Shown: piece by piece, positions 7,036-16,865 of the stretch
How the letters are laid out: every line of letters begins with the position of its first letter
Numbering within the stretch: position 1 is the first letter of the stretch
Assembly (NCBI RefSeq): GCF_009765275.1
Contig: NZ_VOPH01000003.1
Coordinates: 558,001-622,000, forward strand
Source: Chachezhania sediminis
GTDB taxonomy: Bacteria > Pseudomonadota > Alphaproteobacteria > Rhodobacterales > Rhodobacteraceae
Reading direction: 5' to 3'
Length of the DNA: 64,000 bases
The notes under the pieces: model-generated
Told to the model about the DNA's origin: nothing
The model's database searches: none
What the model saw: only the letters and a program-made list of their open reading frames with translations
Position numbers and translations under genes: made by a program

Positions 7036-8913
7036 ATGGACATCAAGAAAACCGTCGACCTCTCCTTTGACGATTTCGACGAACTGCGCGATCCGCGCCC
7101 GGCCTCCAGCGACTTCGACACCGTGGTCGAACGGGCGATCTCGCGCCGCGGCTTCCTGGGCGGCGTGCTGGCCTTCGGCTCGGGCGCGATGGCCATGGGC
7201 GCCGGCATGACGCTGCCGGGCATGGCGCGTGCACAATCCGCCACCTTCCCGTTCCAGCCCATCGGCATCGCCACCGATTTCGACATCCACGTGCCCGAAG
7301 GCTATGCATGGAAGCCGCTGGTCAAATGGGGCCAGCCGCTGTTTTCCGAAGCGGACGGCGCCTATTCGCCGGAAACCGGTGTGCCGGTCGCGATGTCCGA
7401 CAAGGTCTTCGGTGAAAATACCGACGGGATGGAGCTGTTCGTGATCGACGGGAAAGAGGTGATCGCGGTAAATTCGGAATACGTCAATCCGAAGATCAAC
7501 CTGCCCGCCGCGTCCGAAGGCATGCCGCAGAACGCGGACGAGGTGCAGCTTCTGAAGAACATGCAGGGCGTGACCGTGATGGAAATCGCGGACAACGGCC
7601 AAGGCTACGAGGTCGTCGTCGACAGCCCCTTCAACCGCCGCATCACCCATGACACCCAGATGACCATGGACGGCCCCGCGGCGGGATCGGATCTGGTGAA
7701 GACCAATGCCGACCCCGAAGGCAAAAATCCCAGGGGCACCATGAACAACTGCGGGTCGGGCAAGACGCTGTGGGGCACCTATCTGACCTGCGAGGAAAAC
7801 TTCAACGGCTACTTCGGCGCGACCGGAGAGATGCCGGAAGGCCAGGGCTACAAGCGGTACGGCATCGGGACCCAAGGGCGCTATGCCTATGAAAAGTTCG
7901 ACCCGCGCTATGACTTGTCGCAGGAACCAAACGAACCCCACCGCCACGGCTTCGTGACGGAAATCGATCCGTCCAGCCCTGACACCGTGCCGGTCAAGCA
8001 CACGGCCCTGGGTCGCATCAAGCACGAGAACGCCGAGATGGTGCAGGCCGCCGACGGCCGCATCGTGGTCTACATGGGCGACGACGAACGGGGCGAGTTC
8101 ATCTACAAGTACGTCTCGAACGGCACCTGGACCGAGGGCGGGCCGACCGACGGGCTGCTGTCGGACGGTACGCTGTACGTGGCCAAGTTCAACGACGACC
8201 AGACCGGCGAATGGCTGGCGCTGACGCCGGAAACCACCGGCATGTCGATGCCGGAAATCCTGGTCTTCACCCGCATGGCCGGGTCCAAGGTCGGCGCCAC
8301 CACCATGGACCGCCCGGAATGGATCGCCGCCAACCCGCTGAAGGCCGAAGCCTATTGCGCGCTGACCAACAACTCGCGCCGCGGGTTGAAACCCAATGCC
8401 GGCGGTGACGCGACCCCGGTCGGCGGCCCGAACCCGCGCGAGGCCAACAACTATGGCCAGATCGTGCGCTGGCGGCCCGAATCCGGCGACCATGGCGCCG
8501 ATACCTTCGGCTGGGACCTGTACGTCATGGCCGGCAATCCGGACGTCCATCAGGACGCCTATGCCGGATCCGACAACGTGACGGCCGGGAACATGTTCAA
8601 CTCGCCCGACGGGATGGCCTTCGACACGACCGGCCTGCTGTGGATCCAGACCGACGGCGACGACAGCAACGAAGGCGACTTTGCCGGGATGGGCAACAAC
8701 CAGATGCTGGTGGGCCTGCCCGACACGGGCGAGATCGCGCGCTTCCTGACCGCGCCCAACGGGGCCGAGGTGACGGGCCTGTGCTGGTCCGCCGACCGCA
8801 AGGTGGCCTTTGTCGGCATCCAGCACCCGGGCGGGTCCTGGCCGGATGGCGCGGGCAAGCCGCGGTCGTCGGTCATCGCCGTGTGGCGCAACGACGACGC
8901 CACCATCGGCTGA
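7036..8913 (+). CDS. phoX: PhoX-family alkaline phosphatase (Tat-exported)
   Basis: A 625-residue protein of the DUF839/PhoX family, a calcium/iron-dependent phosphomonoesterase that frees phosphate from organic esters in the periplasm. The N-terminus carries a twin-arginine signal (SRRGFLGG, Arg 37-38), a hydrophobic run and an ARAQS cleavage site near 66. Family motifs include LTCEENFNGYFG, RHGFVTEIDP, GRIKHENAEM, YMGDDERGEFIYK and FNSPDGMAFD. ATG 7036 (MDIKKTVDLS) is preferred over an upstream ATG at 6976 because the intervening residues look non-coding. It is a single-gene transcription unit ending at a hairpin. Confidence 0.93.
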   Translation: MDIKKTVDLSFDDFDELRDPRPASSDFDTVVERAISRRGFLGGVLAFGSGAMAMGAGMTLPGMARAQSATFPFQPIGIATDFDIHVPEGYAWKPLVKWGQPLFSEADGAYSPETGVPVAMSDKVFGENTDGMELFVIDGKEVIAVNSEYVNPKINLPAASEGMPQNADEVQLLKNMQGVTVMEIADNGQGYEVVVDSPFNRRITHDTQMTMDGPAAGSDLVKTNADPEGKNPRGTMNNCGSGKTLWGTYLTCEENFNGYFGATGEMPEGQGYKRYGIGTQGRYAYEKFDPRYDLSQEPNEPHRHGFVTEIDPSSPDTVPVKHTALGRIKHENAEMVQAADGRIVVYMGDDERGEFIYKYVSNGTWTEGGPTDGLLSDGTLYVAKFNDDQTGEWLALTPETTGMSMPEILVFTRMAGSKVGATTMDRPEWIAANPLKAEAYCALTNNSRRGLKPNAGGDATPVGGPNPREANNYGQIVRWRPESGDHGADTFGWDLYVMAGNPDVHQDAYAGSDNVTAGNMFNSPDGMAFDTTGLLWIQTDGDDSNEGDFAGMGNNQMLVGLPDTGEIARFLTAPNGAEVTGLCWSADRKVAFVGIQHPGGSWPDGAGKPRSSVIAVWRNDDATIG

Positions 8914-8953
8914 TCGCCGCACCTGCCGCCCCGTCAGGGGCCTGGACGACCTT

Positions 8954-8982
8954 GCCCCCCGGTCCACCGGCCGGGGGGCTTT
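8954..8982 (+). terminator. hairpin terminator after phoX
   Basis: GCCCCCCGG (8954-8962) pairs with CCGGGGGGC (8971-8979) across an 8-base loop and is followed by TTTCCC. The stem is strong but the T-run short. It ends the plus-strand phoX unit and separates it from the convergent L,D-transpeptidase gene. Confidence 0.55.
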
Positions 8983-9107
8983 CCCGTGATCAGACCCTGG
9001 GATGCAGCACGACCGGCTGGGGTGTTGCCTGCTGCGTCGTCTGGGCCGCAGCCGGGAAGGCCGCCAGCGCCGCCCCCCCGGTCAGAAGGGTCCTGCGGCC
9101 CACCGGC

Positions 9108-9686
9108 TCAGATTACGCGGACCTGGGTGCCGACGGGGCAGAGGGCGAACAGTTCCTCGATCATGACATTGTAAAGCCCGATGCACCCGTCCGACGACGC
9201 GCGCCCGATCTTCCGCGTGTCATGGGTGCCGTGGATGATGTAGGCCGGCCAGCTGAGATACATCGCATGGGTGCCCAGCGGGTTTTCCGGCCCCGGCGGG
9301 ATCGGCTTCCAGTCCGGGAACCGTTCCATCTGCGAGGCGGTCGGCGTCCAGGACGGCCCGACCTTCTTGCGCACGATCTGGGTATAGCCGCGCTTGGTCA
9401 GTTCGTCCGTGCGCGGGACCGAGGTGGGGTAGATCCGGTAATCGGTTCCGTCCTCGTTCCAGTAATGCAGGGCCTTCGACCCCGTGTCGGCCACAACCGT
9501 CGCCTTGCCCAGGCTGTCGAAATGGTCCCTCCAGTCCTGCATCTGGAAGCTGGAGATATTGCGCGGCGTCGTTTCCGGTTGCGTCTCGGGGACCGTCTGG
9601 GCCCTCAGGACGGTGGGCGCGGCCAGCACGGTGCCGGTGGACAGGCCAAGGATCAGGGCATCGCGGCGGGTGACGGGATTTCTCAT
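9108..9686 (-). CDS. L,D-transpeptidase (YkuD/ErfK family), Tat-type signal
   Basis: A 192-residue exported enzyme that forms 3-3 peptidoglycan cross-links or attaches proteins to peptidoglycan. The N-terminus TRRDALILGLSTG has twin arginines and a hydrophobic segment ending near AQT (30-32). The YkuD active site is complete: IHGTHDTRKIG (His152) and SSDGCIGLYN (Cys168). Residues 131-147 (PGPENPLGTHAMYL) are the usual flanking motif. ATG 9686 has GGAG-type bases upstream. It is divergent from a two-component system, with a perfect PmrA-like box between them, so cell-wall remodelling is probably under that system. Confidence 0.93.
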   Translation of the reverse strand: MRNPVTRRDALILGLSTGTVLAAPTVLRAQTVPETQPETTPRNISSFQMQDWRDHFDSLGKATVVADTGSKALHYWNEDGTDYRIYPTSVPRTDELTKRGYTQIVRKKVGPSWTPTASQMERFPDWKPIPPGPENPLGTHAMYLSWPAYIIHGTHDTRKIGRASSDGCIGLYNVMIEELFALCPVGTQVRVI

Positions 9687-9756
9687 CGGGGTCTCCTTCT
9701 GGCAGGGCCGGCCCTGGGACGGACGCGGCAATGTCGGACCGACCGGGTGGACTTCG

Positions 9757-9779
9757 AAGCTTAAGCGGGCCTTAAGCTT
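9757..9779 (+). promoter_or_regulatory. PmrA/QseB-like response-regulator box (CTTAAG-N5-CTTAAG)
   Basis: CTTAAG at 9760-9765 and again at 9771-9776 form an exact 11-bp-period direct repeat, the arrangement bound by OmpR-family regulators and especially the PmrA box. The same bases also form a perfect 9+9 inverted repeat, AAGCTTAAG-CGGGC-CTTAAGCTT. It sits 31 bp before the response-regulator start and 71 bp from the divergent L,D-transpeptidase start, so it could serve both genes. Confidence 0.65.
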
Positions 9780-9809
9780 GGGAGCCGAGAGAGCCGGGAT
9801 GGAGAGCCC

Positions 9810-10493
9810 ATGCGCATTTTGATCGTCGAGGACGACGAGGTCCTGGCCGACGGCCTGACCGTGGGCCTGCGCCTGTCGGGTTTCACCGCCGACCTTGTCG
9901 GCACGCTGGCCGATGCCCGCGCGGCGCTGGACGTGTCGGAATTCGAAGGCATGGTGCTGGACATCATGCTGCCCGACGGGCTGGGACTGGACCTTCTGTC
10001 CGAACTGCGTGCGAAGGGATCCGCCCTGCCCGTGCTGCTGCTGACCGCGCGGGACCAGGTCAAGGATCGGGTGCGCGGTCTGGACGCCGGGGCCGATGAC
10101 TATCTGGGCAAGCCCTTCGACCTTCAGGAACTGGCCGCCCGTCTGCGGGCCATCCTGCGGCGCGGCGAAGGGCGGGCGAACGGGGCCCTGCGCCACAACG
10201 GGCTGGTCATCGATCCGGCGACGTTCTCTGGCCGGCTGCATGGGCAGGATCTGTCCTTTTCCCGCCGCGAATTCGCGATCCTTCATGCGCTGATGGAACA
10301 TCCCGGCCGGGTCCTGTCCAAGGACACGCTGGAAGAGCGCCTGTATGGCTGGCAGGAAGAGATCGAGAGCAACACGGTCGAGGTCCATATCCACCGCTTG
10401 CGGGCAAAGATCGGCCGGGACTTCATCGAAACGCTTCGCGGCCTGGGCTATCGGCTGGCAGCAGAGGGGGACGCGCCATCTCGATCCGGCTGA
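9810..10493 (+). CDS. OmpR-family two-component response regulator (PmrA/QseB-like)
   Basis: A 227-residue regulator. The receiver domain covers about 1-115, with acidic pocket EDD (7-9), phospho-acceptor Asp51 in LDIMLPDG, Thr79 in LLLTA and Lys101 in LGKPF. The winged-helix domain covers about 125-222 (EFAILHALMEHPG, TVEVHIHRLRAKIG, ETLRGLGYRL). It acts in the cytoplasm, is phosphorylated by the kinase encoded immediately downstream (overlapping), and probably binds the CTTAAG repeat 30 bp upstream. The ligand or stress sensed is unknown. Confidence 0.93.
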   Translation: MRILIVEDDEVLADGLTVGLRLSGFTADLVGTLADARAALDVSEFEGMVLDIMLPDGLGLDLLSELRAKGSALPVLLLTARDQVKDRVRGLDAGADDYLGKPFDLQELAARLRAILRRGEGRANGALRHNGLVIDPATFSGRLHGQDLSFSRREFAILHALMEHPGRVLSKDTLEERLYGWQEEIESNTVEVHIHRLRAKIGRDFIETLRGLGYRLAAEGDAPSRSG

Positions 10494-11830
10494 GACTGTT
10501 CCTGATCCTGGTCCTGGCCACCGGCGCGGTCTGGCTGTCGGCGGCACTGTGGATCCAGACCTCGACCCGGGCAGAGGTCGAACACGTGCTGGACGCCCGC
10601 CTGGCCGAAGCCGCGCGCATGGTGTCGTCGCTGATGTCCGGCCAGCGGATCGCGGTGGCGCAGGCCGGCGGCGCCCCGATCAGCGTGCCGATGCCCGCGG
10701 TCGAAGGGTACAACCGGCAGCTTTCCTGCCAGATCTGGTCCCTGGACGGCGTAATGGTCGGCCGGTCGAACGGCGCCCCCGACGCCGTGCTGACCGATGC
10801 GGCGGCCGAAGGCTATTCCCGCTCCACCGTCGATGGCGAACCCTGGCACGTCTATTCGGTCATCAACCGCGACCTGGGCGTTCGGGTGATGGTGGGCGAC
10901 AGCCTGGCGGTGCGGGACCGGCTGGTCCGGGACGTGCTGGCGGGCCTGCTGCTGCCGGTGGCGATGATCCTGCCGATCCTGGCCCTGCTGATCTGGGTCA
11001 GCGTCGCCCGCGGGCTGGCCCCGCTGGACCGGTTGGCCGCAACCCTGCGGGCGCGGTCTCCATCCGACCTCAGCCCCTTGCCTGCCGGCCCCGAACCGCA
11101 GGAAATCCGGCCGGTACGCCGTGCACTGGACACGCTGTTCGCGCGCCTTGCAGCAGCACGGGACGTCGAGCGGGATTTCACGACTTATGCCGCACACGAG
11201 CTGAAGACACCGCTGGCGGGGCTGCGGACGCAGGCGCAGGTGATCCGCCTGTCGGATGACCCGAAGGTCCAGGCCCGTGCCCTGGCCGCCATCGAGAAAT
11301 CGGTCGACCGGACCGACCGCATGGTGCGGCAATTGCTGGAACTGGCGGCCGTCGACCGGTCGGACGTGGCGACCGAACCGACCGACCCCGGCCGGCTGAT
11401 GGCCGAGACGGTCGATGACCTTGCGGTGCTGGCCGAGGCAAGGGGCGTGACGGTCCAGATCCTAGCCCCCGACATCGGCGGGCCGCTGGGCACCAACCCC
11501 TTCCTCCTGCGCGCCGCGCTTCGCAACGTGGTCGAGAACGCGATCCACGCCTCGCCCGTTGGCGGGCGCGTGACGGTGGCGCTGCAGCGGCAGGGCACGG
11601 ATATCGAGCTGGTGGTCCGGGACCATGGGCAAGGCATCCCGCCGGACCTGCGCGACCGCGCCAGCGAGCGTTTCACCCGCGGACAGGCAGGCGGCCCGAA
11701 CGGCAGCGGCCTGGGCCTCTCTATCGTCGCCAGCGCGATGGAGCGATTAGGGGGCGAGGTGATTTTTGACGACAGCGACGGCGAAGGGCAGATCGTGCGG
11801 TTGCGGCTGCGTGGCAATGGCCAAGGATAA
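10478..11830 (+). CDS. sensor histidine kinase with apparent non-canonical (ATC) start
   Basis: About 450 residues. There are two membrane segments, LFLILVLATGAVWLSAALW near the N-terminus and LLLPVAMILPILALLIW near residue 160, flanking a periplasmic sensor. Then come HAMP-like sequence, the H-box TTYAAHELKTPLAG, the N-box NVVENAIHAS, and ATP-lid motifs DHGQGIPPDL and GSGLGLSIV. The first ATG/GTG/TTG in frame is a GTG at 10585, which would delete the first membrane segment. A strong GAGGGGGA ribosome site lies just before ATC 10478, which overlaps the regulator's 3' end; CTG 10490 is another option. I place the start at ATC 10478. It partners the preceding response regulator. Confidence 0.88.
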   Translation: MSIRLRLFLILVLATGAVWLSAALWIQTSTRAEVEHVLDARLAEAARMVSSLMSGQRIAVAQAGGAPISVPMPAVEGYNRQLSCQIWSLDGVMVGRSNGAPDAVLTDAAAEGYSRSTVDGEPWHVYSVINRDLGVRVMVGDSLAVRDRLVRDVLAGLLLPVAMILPILALLIWVSVARGLAPLDRLAATLRARSPSDLSPLPAGPEPQEIRPVRRALDTLFARLAAARDVERDFTTYAAHELKTPLAGLRTQAQVIRLSDDPKVQARALAAIEKSVDRTDRMVRQLLELAAVDRSDVATEPTDPGRLMAETVDDLAVLAEARGVTVQILAPDIGGPLGTNPFLLRAALRNVVENAIHASPVGGRVTVALQRQGTDIELVVRDHGQGIPPDLRDRASERFTRGQAGGPNGSGLGLSIVASAMERLGGEVIFDDSDGEGQIVRLRLRGNGQG

Positions 11831-12000
11831 CCCTGCGATTTCCAGGAAGCATGCTGAAATCACTGCCCAAAGTGACGGCGAGACCGGGTAGCGGTCGCCC
11901 CCCGGGTGCGGCCGCCCTTCTTTCGCTGCATCGGCAGCCCTCCCGCAACAGCGGGCCGTACGTTCAGCCAGCAGGCAATGGCCCAAGGGGGGCCAACCAT

Positions 12001-12192
12001 TCACTGCGCCTCCTGCTGCGCCAGCACCGGGAAGACCCCCGGGGGAAACCGCCGTTCCTCCTCGTTTCCGAACGGCGACAGGCCGGCCCGTGCGCGTTCG
12101 GCCTGTTCCAGCGCCGCAACGTCCCCGACCTCGTCGTGATCGTTCAGGCTGGTGGGACAGAGCGTCAGCCTCTCCTTTTCCAGACATAACAT
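12001..12192 (-). CDS. possible small protein of unknown function (63 residues)
   Basis: An open frame from ATG 12192 to a TGA at 12001. Nearly every codon ends in G or C, as in real genes here. The product begins MLCLEKERLTLCPTSLNDHD and is acidic and soluble, with no signal or membrane segment. An AAGGAG motif lies inside the first codons rather than before the ATG, so the real start may be a few codons later. It lies opposite to the riboswitch-led operon. No family was recognised; the rest of 11831-12404 shows no other gene. Confidence 0.35.
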   Translation of the reverse strand: MLCLEKERLTLCPTSLNDHDEVGDVAALEQAERARAGLSPFGNEEERRFPPGVFPVLAQQEAQ

Positions 12193-12404
12193 GTCTCGGC
12201 CAGACTGTGCCGGGTGCAGTGCTGAACCTTGCCTCTTGGAAGGCCGACCTGTCGCTCTGCCCCGGGTGACTGCAGGCCGGACTGTTCGGGCCGGCGGAAC
12301 GGGCGGGTCCCGGCCTCCTGCGAAAGGCCGGTTCCGACCCCCCTGGCCACGGGGGTCGGGGTTGAGCGGAAACAGCATCGGCGACGTCGCTTTCGTGCAA
12401 TGAC

Positions 12405-13960
<1,556 letters not shown>

Positions 13961-13961
<1 letters not shown>

Positions 13962-15043
13962 TGTCGATGAAGGACATGTCGAACCTGCCCGACCGCGCTT
14001 TCTGGAGCGATGCCGAGCCGCTGGAATGCGTGTCCGTCATCCCCGAGGTGCAGAATACCGCCACCTTCACCTTTCAGGCGCCTTCGGGCGCGCTTTTCGA
14101 CTATCTGCCCGGGCAGTTCCTGACGCTGGAACTGCCGACCGCACAGGGCACGGTGCACCGGACCTACACGATCTCGTCCGCGCCGTCGCGGCCGCGGTCG
14201 ATTTCCGTCACCGTGAAGGCGCAGGCCGACAGCATCGGCACGCGCTGGATGCTGGACCACCTGAAGCCGGGAATGCGGATCAAGGCCTTCGGCCCCGCGG
14301 GGGTCTTCAGCCACCTGAACCACGAGGCGCCGAAGTACCTCTTCATCTCGGCCGGGTCGGGGATCACGCCGGTCATGTCGATGACGACCTACATGTTCGA
14401 CCTGGGCACCGTGCCGGACGTGGTCTTCGTCAACTGTGCCCGCAGCCCGTCGGAAATCGTCTTCCGCCAGCGGCTGGAGCACATGGCCAGCCGTGTGCCC
14501 GGGATCGACCTGCACTGGGTGATCGAGAAACCCGATCCGTTCAGCCCTTGGACCGGCTATCGCGGCATGTTCAACCAGCTGATGCTGGGCCTGATGGCAC
14601 CCGATTATCTTGAGCGCGAGGTGTTCTGCTGCGGGCCGGAGCCGTTCATGCAGGCCGTGCGCGACGCGCTGCAGGGCCTCGGCTATGACATGGACCGGTA
14701 TCATCAGGAAAGCTTCCAGGCGCCCGCCGCGACCGAAGCCGACGTGCCAGAACTGGACGATGTGGTCCCCGAAGAAGGCTCCCAGGTCGAACTCACCTTC
14801 GCCATGTCGGGCGTCACCGCCAGAGTGGCCGAGACAGACACGATCCTGGCCGCCGCCCGCGCATCGGGGCTGAACATCCCGTCGGGCTGTACTTTCGGCG
14901 TCTGCGGCACCTGCAAGATCAAGAAGGTCTCGGGCGAGGTGCACATGGTCCACAACGGCGGGATTTCCGAGGACGACATCGCCGACGGCTATATCCTCGC
15001 CTGCTGTTCACATCCCATCGGCAAGGTCGCGGTCGAGGTCTGA
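13961..15043 (+). CDS. gbcB: ferredoxin reductase subunit, glycine betaine demethylase GbcB-like
   Basis: A 360-residue electron-transfer partner of GbcA. An FAD-binding domain (HRTYTISSAPSRPRS near 67-81) is followed by an NAD(P)-binding domain (FISAGSGITPVMSM, FCCGPEPFM). A C-terminal plant-type [2Fe-2S] domain (about 275-360) has GCTFGVCGTCKIKKVSGEVH and a final Cys in YILACCSHP. Start and stop overlap those of gbcA, so translation is probably coupled and the two proteins made in equal amounts. It would pass electrons from NADH to the Rieske centre. Confidence 0.88.
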
Positions 15044-15206
15044 CCGCGACCCGCCGGGCGCCGGAACGCTGCGCCCGGATTGATCCCCTGGCCTGTCACG
15101 ACAGGTCCGGTCGGCGGGGCACAGACGCGCCGGTTCGTCGACACGACTGTGGCGGCGGCTGCCGACCGTGATACTCTGCCCGGAACGCACCACCGGACGG
15201 ACCGCC

Positions 15207-16865
15207 ATGACCACAACCGAAGTCGACTATGTGATCGTGGGGGCCGGATCCGCCGGATGCACCCTGGCCGCCCGCCTGTCCGAGGATAAAGACACGACCG
15301 TCATGGTCCTGGAAGCCGGCGGCCCCGACCGCAATCCCTGGATCCGCATCCCGCTGGGCTGGCCCCACATCCTGTCGAACCGGATGGACGACTGGATGTA
15401 TTTCTCGGAACCCCAGTCCGAAATCGGCAGCCGCGCGATGGAGTTTGCGCGCGGCAAGGTGCTGGGCGGCTCATCCTCGATCAATGCGATGGCCTATGTG
15501 CGGGGGCACAGGGGCGACTATGACGCGCTGGCGGATGCCGGGCTGGCGGGCTGGGGCTATGACGACGTGCTGCCCTATTTCCGGCGGCAGGAAAGCTGGG
15601 AAGGCGGGGCCAGCGATTACCGCGGCGGCGACGGGCCGCTGACGACGCGGTTTTCCACCTATCCCGATCCTTTGGTCGACGGCTTTACCCGGGCCGGACT
15701 GGCCGCCGGGCATCCCTGGACCGACGATTACAACGGGGCACAGCAGGAAGGCTTCGGCGCCTGGCAGTTCTCGATCCGGAAAGGGCGGCGCTGTTCCAAT
15801 GCCGACGCCTATCTGAAACCCGCGCTGCGACGCGCGAACCTGACGCTGAAGCTGAAGGCGCTGGCGACGCAGATCCTGTTCGACGGGCCGCGCGCCGTGG
15901 GCATCGCCTATCTTCAGGACGGCACCCTGCATCGGGTCCATGCGGCGCGCGAGGTACTGCTGTGCGGCGGTGTTGTGAACTCTCCCCAGCTTCTGAACCT
16001 CTCCGGCATCGGCGATCCGCAGGATCTGGCGGCCGTGGGCATCGCCCCGCGCGTGGCCCTGCCGGGCGTGGGGCGGAACCTGCAGGACCATCTGTCGGCC
16101 GCTGTCTTCTATGCCCGCAAGGACCCCGGGCCACTGCACCGCCGGATGCGGGCCGACCGCCTGGCGCTGGAGCTGGGGCGCGCCTATTTCGCCGGACGGG
16201 GCATCGCCACGAACCTGCCCGTGGGCAGCATGGCCTTCCTGAAAAGCGACCCCGGCCTGGCCATGCCCGATCTGCAGTTCAAGACCATCGCCGCCCCGAT
16301 CCATGCCAGCCCGCACATGGGACGCATCCGGCCGCCCTATCAGGACGGCTTTTCCATCCGCGCCATCGTGCTGCGGCCCGAAAGCCGGGGGCGGATCCGG
16401 CTGATCTCGGACGATCCGGCGCAGGCCCCTCGGATCGATCAGAACTTCCTGACCGCCGACGCCGACCGCGCGCTACTGCGGCAGGGCCTGCGCATGGCCC
16501 GCGACGTCGGCCGGCAGGCACCGCTGGCCCCTTTCGTCGGCGCCGAGGTCGCGCCGAAGGGGTATTCGGACGACGTGCTGGATGCGCTGATCCACGCGAC
16601 TGCTATCACCGTCCACCATCCGCTGGGCACCTGCCGGATGGGCCAGGAGAGCGATCCCGAAACCGTAGTCGACGCCCGTCTCAACGTGCTGGGGACGGAA
16701 GGGCTGCGGGTCGTCGATGCCTCGGTCTTTCCCACGGCCATCGGGGGCAACATCAACGCGCCCGTGACCATGCTGGCCGAACGCGCAGCGGATCTGGTGC
16801 GGGGGCTGGTCCACGGGCCCGCGTCACGCGGGCCGGCAGCCCCACCGGTGCGGCAAGACCGCTAG
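15207..16865 (+). CDS. GMC-family FAD oxidoreductase, choline dehydrogenase-like
   Basis: A 552-residue flavoprotein. The dinucleotide-binding motif YVIVGAGSAGCTLAARL is at the N-terminus. The GMC signatures are FARGKVLGGSSSINAMAYVR (about 80-99) and LLCGGVVNSPQLLNLSGIGD. The active-site region is VHHPLGTCRMG near 475. Choline dehydrogenase (BetA) is the best-known relative, and the position behind gbcAB would fit a choline-to-betaine route. No betaine aldehyde dehydrogenase gene is nearby, so another alcohol is possible. ATG 15207 is favoured over an upstream start that adds non-homologous residues. The gap to gbcB is 163 bp, so it may have its own promoter. Confidence 0.85.
   Translation: MTTTEVDYVIVGAGSAGCTLAARLSEDKDTTVMVLEAGGPDRNPWIRIPLGWPHILSNRMDDWMYFSEPQSEIGSRAMEFARGKVLGGSSSINAMAYVRGHRGDYDALADAGLAGWGYDDVLPYFRRQESWEGGASDYRGGDGPLTTRFSTYPDPLVDGFTRAGLAAGHPWTDDYNGAQQEGFGAWQFSIRKGRRCSNADAYLKPALRRANLTLKLKALATQILFDGPRAVGIAYLQDGTLHRVHAAREVLLCGGVVNSPQLLNLSGIGDPQDLAAVGIAPRVALPGVGRNLQDHLSAAVFYARKDPGPLHRRMRADRLALELGRAYFAGRGIATNLPVGSMAFLKSDPGLAMPDLQFKTIAAPIHASPHMGRIRPPYQDGFSIRAIVLRPESRGRIRLISDDPAQAPRIDQNFLTADADRALLRQGLRMARDVGRQAPLAPFVGAEVAPKGYSDDVLDALIHATAITVHHPLGTCRMGQESDPETVVDARLNVLGTEGLRVVDASVFPTAIGGNINAPVTMLAERAADLVRGLVHGPASRGPAAPPVRQDR

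Noticed and set aside
7006-8967. A 653-codon minus-strand open frame opposite phoX
   Set aside because: PhoX motifs and a Tat signal are clear on the plus strand; the reverse product has no recognisable domain.
12336-12362. GC-rich inverted repeat (CCGACCCCC / GGGGGTCGG) as a terminator
   Set aside because: It lies just upstream of the B12 riboswitch with no T-run and no gene clearly ending before it; its role is undecidable.
15207-16865. Firm naming as betA
   Set aside because: GMC family members have many substrates, and neither betB nor betI is adjacent.
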